A DNA stretch of 64,000 nt from Flavobacteriaceae bacterium (GTDB taxonomy: Bacteria; Bacteroidota; Bacteroidia; Flavobacteriales; Flavobacteriaceae). Under the pieces are notes generated by a model. The model ran no database searches and was not told where the DNA came from. It was given only the letters and a program-made list of their open reading frames with translations. The stretch covers positions 62,001 through 126,000 of the forward strand of contig JABDIV010000090.1 of assembly GCA_013003555.1 (NCBI GenBank), written 5' to 3'. This document shows positions 25,583-32,943 of the stretch, piece by piece (the first letter of the stretch is position 1; every line of letters starts with the position of its first letter). A program made the translations under genes and the position numbers.

Positions 25583-25846
25583 TTATAAATCAGTACTAGA
25601 CGGAAATAGTTCGTCAAGTTCGTCCATTTGTTTTAACAGATCAAATGCTCGTTTCGCTTCGATTTCATCAATAATGCTTATCGCGGCTCCAACATGTACC
25701 AAAACATAGTTGTCGATTGTAGCTTCAGGAACCAGGGCCAAACTCACTACTTTCACGACACCATCAAATGAGACCTTGCCAGTTCGCAGCATTTCATCTT
25801 CGTTTGGGAGTATTTCAATCAGCCTTCCGGGAATCGATAAACACAT
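25583..25846 (-). CDS. hypC: Hydrogenase maturation chaperone HypC
   Basis: This 87-residue protein begins with the invariant MCLSIPGR; Cys2 binds the Fe(CN)2CO unit and the large-subunit precursor. The PEATIDNYVLVHVGAAISIIDE core is typical of HypC/HybG/HupF. It acts with HypD in assembling the iron site and with HypE and HypF in cyanide delivery. It is the last gene of the hox arm, 9 bp after hypB. Confidence 0.95.
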   Translation of the reverse strand: MCLSIPGRLIEILPNEDEMLRTGKVSFDGVVKVVSLALVPEATIDNYVLVHVGAAISIIDEIEAKRAFDLLKQMDELDELFPSSTDL

Positions 25847-25855
25847 AACTTTATT

Positions 25856-26665
25856 TTATCGGTTTTGAATTTCTGTTAGCCACTGATACCATTCATTCAT
25901 GCCGTCGCCTTTCGTGGCAGAAACATCGAATATCAGCATGTCGGGTTTAACCTTCTTGATATTTTCCTTTAATAGATTTAGATCCATCTCAAGATATGGC
26001 AAAAGGTCAACTTTATTTATTAGGCATACATCAGAAGTATGAAACATATCGGGATATTTTATGGGTTTATCCTCACCTTCTGTCACGCTGATTATTACGA
26101 CACGCTTTTGTTCTCCTAAATCGAACATGGACGGACAAACAAGATTGCCTACATTTTCAATCATCAAAAATGAATTAGGGACTGTAATGTCAAGAGACTT
26201 GACGGCTTCATAAACCATATCACTTTCAAGGTGGCATCCTTTACCGGTATTGATTTGAACAACCGGAACTTGTAATGCTGCAATTCTGGCCGCATCATTT
26301 TGAGACTGCTGGTCCCCTTCTATAACGTTAAACCTTGATTCGTCCATGTCTTTAATGGTGCGTTCAAGAATCGTCGTTTTTCCTGAACCTGGTGAACTAA
26401 CCAGATTGAGAGCTGTTATGGTTCTTGCGTTAAAATATTCTCTGTTTCTCGCTGCAAGCGAGTTGTTTTGATGTAAGATATCCTGTTCAACATCAATAAC
26501 AGATCTTTTTAATGAAGAGTGAGTATGAGGATGAATATGATGCTCATTATGATCATGATCATGATCATGATGATGGTGATGATCCTGCTCATGAATTAAG
26601 CGATCATCATATTTTGTCAGTGTAATTCCGGTCGTACTGTCATTGCAGCCACAGGTTCCGCACAT
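25856..26665 (-). CDS. hypB: Hydrogenase nickel incorporation GTPase HypB
   Basis: This 269-residue protein starts with the high-affinity nickel motif MCGTCGC and has a histidine-rich stretch (residues about 25-49, many HH and HD pairs) that can store nickel. The GTPase part has the P-loop SSPGSGKTT (residues 90-98), EGDQQSQNDAARI, MIENVGNLVCPSMFDLGE with the second metal-site Cys, and NKVDLLPYLE (G4). It delivers nickel with HypA. The gene is 78 bp after the transporter gene and 9 bp before hypC. Confidence 0.96.
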   Translation of the reverse strand: MCGTCGCNDSTTGITLTKYDDRLIHEQDHHHHHDHDHDHNEHHIHPHTHSSLKRSVIDVEQDILHQNNSLAARNREYFNARTITALNLVSSPGSGKTTILERTIKDMDESRFNVIEGDQQSQNDAARIAALQVPVVQINTGKGCHLESDMVYEAVKSLDITVPNSFLMIENVGNLVCPSMFDLGEQKRVVIISVTEGEDKPIKYPDMFHTSDVCLINKVDLLPYLEMDLNLLKENIKKVKPDMLIFDVSATKGDGMNEWYQWLTEIQNR

Positions 26666-26743
26666 GGTTCTATTTTTTAATAATTAAATATACTGATTTC
26701 GAATGTTAATTTTTTGACGGCTTTCCTTTCCGATGCTAAATTT

Positions 26744-27322
26744 CTAAATTGGAAGAACCGTTCGATTATATACTTCATTAAGCACTTGAGCCAATCCCGT
26801 ATAAATTGCTGAAAAACCACAAAATACACCTATTATTGCTGCCACTAATTTAACCGCTGTATTACCTGAGAAATCTGCAGCGGCCAGTAAAAAGAACAGA
26901 ATTGTCAATGACAAAAACACAACCTGAAGAGAACGATTAAGTTTAAGTGTTCCGATAAAGAGTACTGCGGTAAATAAACCCCACATGACGAGATACCATC
27001 CCATTGCTACTGCTCCGGGGGCAATACCCAGTCCGGTTTTAGGTAGTAGTAATAGAATGACCAATGACAGCCAGAAAAAACCATAGGAGGTAAATGCCGT
27101 AGTCCCGAAGGTGTTCCCTTTTTTCCATTCCATAATCCCGGCTATAACCTGGGCGAGTCCACCGTAGGCTATACCCATGGCGAGGATCATAGAGCCAAGT
27201 TCAAATACACCTAAATTATGAATATTCAGAAGGACGGTGGTCATACCGAATCCCATTAATCCAAGAGGTGCCGGATTTGCTGTTTTATCTTCGTAGGTGA
27301 TAATGTTCGTTTTGTTATCCAT
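26744..27322 (-). CDS. GPR1/FUN34/YaaH (SatP-type) acetate transporter in the hydrogenase operon
   Basis: This 192-residue membrane protein has six predicted helices and the family motif [14 protein letters not shown] near residues 16-29, plus the [30 protein letters not shown] segment. SatP-like proteins move acetate or succinate; some relatives have been linked to ammonium export. It sits between the hydrogenase protease gene (48-bp gap) and hypB (78-bp gap) on the same strand. Nothing in the hydrogenase pathway requires acetate transport, so its reason for being here is unexplained. Confidence 0.9.
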   Translation of the reverse strand: MDNKTNIITYEDKTANPAPLGLMGFGMTTVLLNIHNLGVFELGSMILAMGIAYGGLAQVIAGIMEWKKGNTFGTTAFTSYGFFWLSLVILLLLPKTGLGIAPGAVAMGWYLVMWGLFTAVLFIGTLKLNRSLQVVFLSLTILFFLLAAADFSGNTAVKLVAAIIGVFCGFSAIYTGLAQVLNEVYNRTVLPI

Positions 27323-27370
27323 GGTTCAAAATTTAGTAAAATATTATTGTTGATTTAATTAAAAATTAAT

Positions 27371-27853
27371 TTAAAGATTCGTTTTTTTATCAAGATTGGC
27401 AATGTCATTTTGATTTTCGATAAAATAATTAATAGCTTTTAGATAGTTGGTGTAAGCTTGTTTGGATACCCCCATTTCTAAATCCCATCGATAACCCTGA
27501 ATCCCGATTATAAAGGCCTTGGGTTTATGATGATAAAGTTTTTGGGTCAAGTAAATCACAGTTTCAGGATCAAGGGCGTGGGTACTGAAATTATGATTTT
27601 CACGGGCCTTACAAGGTTTCACAAAAAACCCATTATCGATGTTCTCTTTGCAGGCATCGATAAATATTACATTATTATATTTTGAGATCAATTCAGCATC
27701 CTCAATCTGAAGCTGATATCGGTATTCGATATCGAGGCCTTTTAAGTTTTCATTCTGAATATATTCGAGAAATATCCAGCCAAGTGCATCGTCCTGTCTT
27801 CCAACATTACCGATGCCAAACAAAATGGTGCTGTTGTTAGGTTCTTCGCTCAT
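27371..27853 (-). CDS. hoxW: Hydrogenase maturation protease (HoxW/HycI type)
   Basis: This 160-residue endopeptidase should remove the C-terminal tail of the HoxH precursor after nickel insertion. It shows the N-terminal metal motif FGIGNVGRQDDALGW (residues 12-26), VIFIDACKE (second ligand Asp) and STHALDPETVIYL (His ligand region). In the well-studied HybD the first ligand is a Glu; here the site reads QDD, as in proteases of bidirectional hydrogenases. It overlaps the end of hoxH by 17 bp. Confidence 0.9.
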   Translation of the reverse strand: MSEEPNNSTILFGIGNVGRQDDALGWIFLEYIQNENLKGLDIEYRYQLQIEDAELISKYNNVIFIDACKENIDNGFFVKPCKARENHNFSTHALDPETVIYLTQKLYHHKPKAFIIGIQGYRWDLEMGVSKQAYTNYLKAINYFIENQNDIANLDKKTNL

Positions 27854-29300
27854 CGATTAATTCTCCAAAGTGATTATACAAACTGACTTCCAGCGGCATT
27901 TGACCCAGAGCATGTGTGGCACAGCTTAGGCAAGGATCATAGGCCCTGATTGCTACTTCAATTTTGTTTAACATGGCCTCAGTAACTTTCGCCTGACCAC
28001 TAATCTCGTTATTAGCCACCCATCGTACAGCCTGATTCATCGCCTCGTTGTTATGAGTTGTTGATACAATGAGGTTACATCGTGTTATTCGGTCTTTATC
28101 ATCAACTTCATAATGGTGAATAAGGGTTCCTCGCGGTGCTTCAATGATTCCAATACCCTCTTTACGGCGATCGCCTTTACGTTGAAGGTCATTGCTTAAA
28201 ATGTCATCATCTTCAAGCAGTGATTTCATCATTTCGGCACAATAAAGGATTTCGATAAGGCGCGCCCAATGTGTATGCATGGTCATGTTGTTAATACGTC
28301 CCTGAGTTATTGCCTTGAAGTCCTGCCGTTCTTTTTCTGCAAGAGGAGTTTCAATACCATCACAAATGTTGATTCTGGCTAATGGCCCAACACGGTTCCA
28401 TCCGGTTTCTTTTCCTATATGCTTTAAATATGGGAATTTCAAATAAGACCATTTTTCCACACCCTCATAAAAGTATTGGTTATAGTCGCAATCGGGTATA
28501 TCGTCAAGCGTAATGTTTCCTTCAGAATCGGTTGCTCTTAAGTTACCGTCATATAATTCGAGAAATCCGTTTTCTTTATTTACCAGTCCGAGATGTCCAG
28601 ACGGATAGGCAGCGAAGGAATCGAGGAAAAATCGATTCTTATCATGATAGGATTTTATAAAGTCGATTATTTCAACCGACCATTCTATCATAGTATCAAT
28701 AGATGGGATGTGCTCTCCATTTAAGAAATAATTCCGGTCTTCAACATTTATTTTACGATGCACACCCCCTGGTGTTGCCGAAATTCCATGGATTCGTTTT
28801 CCGGCTACCATTTTTATTATCTCTTGTCCGAATTTGCGCATCAATATGCCTTTTTTAGCCAGAGCAGGATACTCCATGGCTACACCTACAACATTTCGTT
28901 TAACGGGATCGGCATCGTATCCAAACAGCAAGTCAGGAGAGGCAAGATAAAAGAAGTGAAGAGCATGCGATTGAAAGACCTGACCAAAATGCAACAGTTT
29001 TCTTATTTTTTGAGCGGGTAGTGATAAGTCATTCGGATCAATCCCAACTATTTGGTCTATTGCTTTTGCTGCAGCCAAGTGGTGACTGACCGGGCAAATA
29101 CCACAGAGACGCTGTACCATAACGGGAGCTTCCCAATAAGGATGTCCTTGAATAAACCGTTCAAATCCTCTAAATTCAACAACGTGAAAAAAAGCGTCTC
29201 TTACTTGATTTTGATCATCAAGATAAACGGTTACTTTACCATGGCCTTCAACGCGGGTGACAGGATCAATGACTAATTTTTGTGATGTTTGCATGTTCAT
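27837..29300 (-). CDS. hoxH: NAD-coupled [NiFe]-hydrogenase large subunit HoxH
   Basis: This 487-residue subunit carries the NiFe active site. The N-terminal ligand motif is RLCGICPVSHH (Cys66, Cys69) and the C-terminal one is DPCLSCATH (Cys457, Cys460, His463). A 24-residue tail after His463 (from ALGQMPLEV) is the part removed by HoxW. RVEGHGKVTVYLDD near the N-terminus and the absence of any export signal on the partner subunit place the enzyme in the cytoplasm. All four cysteine ligands are present, so the enzyme is expected to be active. It lies 14 bp after the hoxU-hoxY fusion. Confidence 0.96.
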   Translation of the reverse strand: MNMQTSQKLVIDPVTRVEGHGKVTVYLDDQNQVRDAFFHVVEFRGFERFIQGHPYWEAPVMVQRLCGICPVSHHLAAAKAIDQIVGIDPNDLSLPAQKIRKLLHFGQVFQSHALHFFYLASPDLLFGYDADPVKRNVVGVAMEYPALAKKGILMRKFGQEIIKMVAGKRIHGISATPGGVHRKINVEDRNYFLNGEHIPSIDTMIEWSVEIIDFIKSYHDKNRFFLDSFAAYPSGHLGLVNKENGFLELYDGNLRATDSEGNITLDDIPDCDYNQYFYEGVEKWSYLKFPYLKHIGKETGWNRVGPLARINICDGIETPLAEKERQDFKAITQGRINNMTMHTHWARLIEILYCAEMMKSLLEDDDILSNDLQRKGDRRKEGIGIIEAPRGTLIHHYEVDDKDRITRCNLIVSTTHNNEAMNQAVRWVANNEISGQAKVTEAMLNKIEVAIRAYDPCLSCATHALGQMPLEVSLYNHFGELIDERRT

Positions 29301-29314
29301 TGTGTGCAGTTTCT

Positions 29315-30577
29315 TTAATCGTATTTAAATTCATCATAGGCAATCGAGTAGTCCTCGCAAAGCAACAGCCCTTTTACAACTTTCCATATATGCTGAGCAT
29401 TCGGGGGACAGCCCGGAATGTAGTAATCGATCTTAACAACTTCATTACATGGATAAACATTGTCGAGCAGTTTAGGAATGTCTTCATGACTAGGAATGAC
29501 ATTGGCTCCGATTTCAGTAGTCACACCATTTAAATAGGCTTCTTCAAGGCATTCTTCAAGTGGAACAAAATTTCGCATAGCCGGGATACCACCCATTATG
29601 GCGCATTCGCCGAAGGCAACAAGGATATCACATTTCTTTCTGAACTCCCGTAAGACTTCTACATTTTCAGAATTAGCGCAGCCACCTTCAATTAGCCCGA
29701 TATGACATCGTTTTGAAAACTTCTTTATATCGGTAAGTGGTGATTTATTGAATTCGGCAATCTCTATGATGTCAAGTATTTCGGTATCAATATCTAAAAG
29801 TGACATATGACATCCGAAGCAACCAGCTAAAGATGTCGTCGCAACGATGAATTTCTCATCTTCATCCTTTAGGAAACAACTCTTTGCTGATGCTTTGATA
29901 TCTTTTCCGAGCAAATCATATTTTCGCTCTCCAAACGGTTGTTCGTGTATCATTCCTTTTACAAGGATAGCACCGACGGGACATAAATTCATGGCCCTCA
30001 AAGCCTCAGCTTGAGATAATTTTTCTTCCTGTTCATAATCGATTTGAACACGCGTTTTTACGCCACGTTGAACAAAGGAAAAGACATTTTTACCATCCTT
30101 GGTCTGAACTTCTTCCACACAGCGCATGCATAAAATGCAGCGGTTACTTTCCATTATCATGCGTTCCGGAGTGAAATCGACAATTTTATCACTGAACACA
30201 TGTGGATAGCGCGATACAGTCAATCCCATATCATAAGCATGATTTTGCATATCGCAGTTGCCGCTTTTTTCACAGGATGGACAAAAATGATTGCCTTCAG
30301 CATAAAGCATTTCTATAATGGCCTTACGATTATCAAGCAATTCGGGTGTATTAACCTCGATTTCCATACCCTCCTGAACTTTCACTGTGCAACCTGTGGT
30401 GTGTTTTCCATTTAATTTGACTGTGCATATTCTGCATGTTCCTAACGGATTGATATTCCTAAAATAACACAGGGTCGGGATGTATACACCGTTTTTTTTC
30501 GCAACATCAACCAGGTTCTGACCTTTTTCAGCCTGAACTGATTTGCCATCTATTGTAACCGTTACAGTATTATTCAT
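29315..30577 (-). CDS. hoxUY: Fused diaphorase/small hydrogenase subunit HoxU-HoxY
   Basis: This 420-residue protein joins two subunits that are normally separate. Residues 1 to about 230 are HoxU: a [2Fe-2S] site (Cys37, 48, 51, 63), a His/Cys [4Fe-4S] site (His97, Cys99, 102, 108) and a further site (Cys147, 150, 153, 199). From about 240 it is HoxY: LAGCFGCHMSLLDID (Cys253, 256), GECAIMGGIPAMRN (Cys325) and YYIPGCPPN (Cys390) for the proximal [4Fe-4S] cluster. There is no stop or internal restart between them, and no Tat signal. The gene overlaps hoxF by 8 bp. The fusion would hard-wire electron flow from the NiFe site to the diaphorase. Confidence 0.93.
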   Translation of the reverse strand: MNNTVTVTIDGKSVQAEKGQNLVDVAKKNGVYIPTLCYFRNINPLGTCRICTVKLNGKHTTGCTVKVQEGMEIEVNTPELLDNRKAIIEMLYAEGNHFCPSCEKSGNCDMQNHAYDMGLTVSRYPHVFSDKIVDFTPERMIMESNRCILCMRCVEEVQTKDGKNVFSFVQRGVKTRVQIDYEQEEKLSQAEALRAMNLCPVGAILVKGMIHEQPFGERKYDLLGKDIKASAKSCFLKDEDEKFIVATTSLAGCFGCHMSLLDIDTEILDIIEIAEFNKSPLTDIKKFSKRCHIGLIEGGCANSENVEVLREFRKKCDILVAFGECAIMGGIPAMRNFVPLEECLEEAYLNGVTTEIGANVIPSHEDIPKLLDNVYPCNEVVKIDYYIPGCPPNAQHIWKVVKGLLLCEDYSIAYDEFKYD

Positions 30578-32318
30578 AATCTGACATCATTTCGTTAATA
30601 ATCGAGTCATAATCCTGGGTTGCTGTTTCAAGATTGAAAGCTTTATTGAAATCAGTATTATCTGAAATGCTCTTTTTAAAGACCTCCGGGAATTTTCTTA
30701 TAATATCTTCAAGAGAATTTGATGACATTGTACCAAGTCCGCATCGGCTGGTAGTTTTGATGATATGGCTCCACTCCTTAATATCTTCAAGATCTTTTTT
30801 CTCGCCATGTCCTAAAATAAGTTTGTCGATTTTCTTATTCAATAAGAAATTTCCTGTACGACAGGGAACACAAATGCCACAGGATTCTTCAACGAAGAAA
30901 TTTGAATAGGATTTTAAGATTTGAAGCAGGTTTCGAGTCTTGTTAAACACCATTACTGAACCGCCACAAACCAGATCTTCACGGCATATATCACGATCGA
31001 AATCAGCCTCTGAAAGACTTGTTCCCGACGGACCGCTGAATTGAATCATATAAGGCTGCTCGGCACCCATCAAATCAATAAGAGTCCGCATATTCATACC
31101 CCACTCAATTTCGTATATACCTGGCTTAGCACAATCTCCGGAAACACTTAAGAGTTTTGTGCCAGGTGATTTCTCTGTGCCTAATTCCAGCCATTGGTCG
31201 ACGCCCATATTCAATATTCGGGGTACAGCACATAGAGTTTCAACGTTATTTACTACGGTTGGTTTTCCCAAATATCCGCGTTCAACAGGAAAATATTCTT
31301 TAGTTCCGGGTTCACCGCGCTTGCCTTCCATGGAATGGAGGAGGGCAGTTTCTTCACCACAAACGTAGGCACCAGCTCCAAGTTGAATGCGAATATCAAA
31401 TTCAAAATCTTCTCTGGCATCAATTCGACCACCAAGATATCCGTGATCTCTATAATTCTTAAGGGCAGCCTTAATTTTTTTAGCCAGATAGCGATACTCG
31501 GCACGAAGGTAAATTATACCTTGTTTGGCACCGATGGCGTAGCCAGCGATGATCATTCCTTCAATCAGTAATTCTGGATAGGCTTCAAGAAGAACCCGGT
31601 CTTTAAAAGTACCTGGCTCCCCTTCGTCGGCGTTACATACAACGAATCGTTCATCAGCCTTGTTCTGTCGACAAAATTGCCATTTTAGTCCGGTTGGGAA
31701 AAAAGCGCCACCACATCCTCCAAGTTTTGAGGATTTAATAAGTTCGATAAGTTCCTCTGGACTCTGGGATTTTATCTGATGTAATGATGAAAAGACATTA
31801 AACGGTTTAAGGAATACCGTCCGGTTATCTGGTGGTAAATACTGAACTGTACTTTTGGGGATATCACATATTTCAGATGGCTTTGAGCCATTTCTCAGCA
31901 TATCGATTATTTGATTGACTTTTTCGGAAGTAAGATTTACAAAAGGTTTAAAATTGATAAGACATGACGGTTCCTGATCGCTTAAACCGATGCAGGGCGT
32001 CCTGAAGAGACCGAACATTTCATCTGAGGTGACATGGCCTACTGATATACCAAGTTTCTTTTCAAAAGCCTTCAGGATTTCGGCATGTTCCGATTGTTTA
32101 GCGATAATGGAATCATTCAAATAAATTGTGAATTTTCCGGCGGGTTTTCTATGGAAGAAATGATAAAATGTCAGAACACCCTCAACTTCCGTTCTCGACA
32201 TATTTAACTCCTGAGCGATCTTGGTGAGATCATCACGTCCGATGTGCCGTTTTTTGCGCTGTACATCCCAAGCCATGTCCAGCAAATTGCTGCGGTTGAA
32301 AGTATCTTTTGAAAGCAT
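30570..32318 (-). CDS. hoxF: NAD-reducing hydrogenase diaphorase subunit HoxF (NuoE-NuoF type fusion)
   Basis: This 582-residue subunit exchanges electrons with NAD(H). Residues 1 to about 150 are NuoE-like (helical start, then a thioredoxin-like fold). Residues 165-545 are NuoF-like: nucleotide/FMN motifs LGGCGGAFFPTGLKW (199-213) and NADEGEPGTFKDR (229-241), GAGAYVCGEETALL (314-327), and the [4Fe-4S] ligands in ESCGICVPCRTG (Cys480, 483, 486) and SRCGLGTMSSN (Cys526). In the NuoE-like part only Cys109 and Cys119 remain, so the usual four-Cys [2Fe-2S] site is not formed. It is the first gene of the hox arm. Confidence 0.95.
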   Translation of the reverse strand: MLSKDTFNRSNLLDMAWDVQRKKRHIGRDDLTKIAQELNMSRTEVEGVLTFYHFFHRKPAGKFTIYLNDSIIAKQSEHAEILKAFEKKLGISVGHVTSDEMFGLFRTPCIGLSDQEPSCLINFKPFVNLTSEKVNQIIDMLRNGSKPSEICDIPKSTVQYLPPDNRTVFLKPFNVFSSLHQIKSQSPEELIELIKSSKLGGCGGAFFPTGLKWQFCRQNKADERFVVCNADEGEPGTFKDRVLLEAYPELLIEGMIIAGYAIGAKQGIIYLRAEYRYLAKKIKAALKNYRDHGYLGGRIDAREDFEFDIRIQLGAGAYVCGEETALLHSMEGKRGEPGTKEYFPVERGYLGKPTVVNNVETLCAVPRILNMGVDQWLELGTEKSPGTKLLSVSGDCAKPGIYEIEWGMNMRTLIDLMGAEQPYMIQFSGPSGTSLSEADFDRDICREDLVCGGSVMVFNKTRNLLQILKSYSNFFVEESCGICVPCRTGNFLLNKKIDKLILGHGEKKDLEDIKEWSHIIKTTSRCGLGTMSSNSLEDIIRKFPEVFKKSISDNTDFNKAFNLETATQDYDSIINEMMSDYE

Positions 32319-32342
32319 AAAAATTAGATTATAGACTTATGA

Positions 32343-32350
32343 CAAATGTA
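32343..32350 (-). promoter_or_regulatory. -7 promoter box of the hox operon
   Basis: On the minus strand TACATTTG (32350 to 32343) matches TAnnTTTG, 24 bp before the hoxF ATG. No TTG lies at the -33 distance; the FNR-like palindrome occupies that region instead. Confidence 0.6.
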
Positions 32351-32371
32351 TTATCACCCCTTAAAATGAAC

Positions 32372-32387
32372 TATGATTTAAATCATA
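32372..32387. promoter_or_regulatory. FNR/CRP-family-like operator upstream of hoxF
   Basis: TATGATTTAAATCATA is a perfect 16-bp palindrome whose core TGAT-N4-ATCA matches the centre of the FNR consensus TTGAT-N4-ATCAA. Its centre is about 33 bp from the centre of the -7 box, i.e. near -40, the class II activator position. Confidence 0.55.
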
Positions 32388-32453
32388 AATCAGCAACAAA
32401 ATATTTTATAAAAAAGGATAAAAATGAGTTAAGGGATCGAGGGGAATTATAAG

Positions 32454-32807
32454 TCAACTGGCAGGATCAGGCAGTGATAAGGTTTTTATTCGAAGTTCCT
32501 GTCCGCGGCTTATGTGCTTTTGAAAACTGCCGCATTCCGGACAAACGTCGTAAAGGAAATCGATGCGAAATTCATGAGAACAATCCCGGCAAATTGCAAT
32601 GGCAGGAACCGAGCGAATGAGGCGTTCAGCATTTTCAAGAACGCTGCTTTTAACTGCTGCTTTCCAAACAGAATGAAACACATCCAATTCGATTCCAGCG
32701 AGAGTACCAATCTCAAGTTCAATGGCTGAAAAATATTGAATATTTGCCTTTTTAGCTTCCTCTTCGGCTATTTTCACAATGTTCATAGCCACTGATAATT
32801 CATGCAT
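32454..32807 (-). CDS. hypA: Hydrogenase nickel metallochaperone HypA
   Basis: The true start is MHELSVAMNIVKIAEEEA at 32807; the frame continues 33 codons upstream, but HypA proteins begin with MHE, where His2 binds nickel, and an AGGAGG sequence lies at 32811-32816. The 117-residue protein has the zinc site CRDCSHEF (first CxxC) and CPECGS (second CxxC). It passes nickel to HypB. It is upstream of hoxF on the same strand (135-bp gap with its own promoter signals) and divergent from hypF. Confidence 0.95.
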   Translation of the reverse strand: MHELSVAMNIVKIAEEEAKKANIQYFSAIELEIGTLAGIELDVFHSVWKAAVKSSVLENAERLIRSVPAIAICRDCSHEFRIDFLYDVCPECGSFQKHISRGQELRIKTLSLPDPAS

Positions 32808-32810
32808 AAA

Positions 32811-32816
32811 CCTCCT
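32811..32816 (-). promoter_or_regulatory. Shine-Dalgarno site of hypA
   Basis: AGGAGG on the minus strand, 3 nt before the ATG at 32807. This is a rare strong SD in a genome type that mostly lacks them, and it decides the start. Confidence 0.6.
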
Positions 32817-32943
32817 GATAATTATGACTAATGTACGATTCTTTCGATATTCGAGGAAATATATAATCAAGTGATATAAAATCCGATAATTTTCTATTCG
32901 TATCATATAATCATGCGATTCAAATTACTATTTTAGTCGCTGA

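Noticed and set aside
26520-26590. Short tandem repeat ATGATC in hypB
   Set aside because: It encodes the His/Asp-rich nickel-storage stretch typical of HypB and needs no other explanation.
27323-27370. FNR-like half site TTGATTTAA before the transporter gene
   Set aside because: The second half does not match ATCAA, and the gap is simply AT-rich.
32808-32906. Longer HypA start at 32906
   Set aside because: HypA must begin with MHE, where His2 binds nickel, and a Shine-Dalgarno site precedes that ATG.
32881-32943. Second FNR-like site before hypF (AATC-N4-GATT)
   Set aside because: The half-sites are in the opposite orientation to the FNR consensus, so the match is not meaningful.
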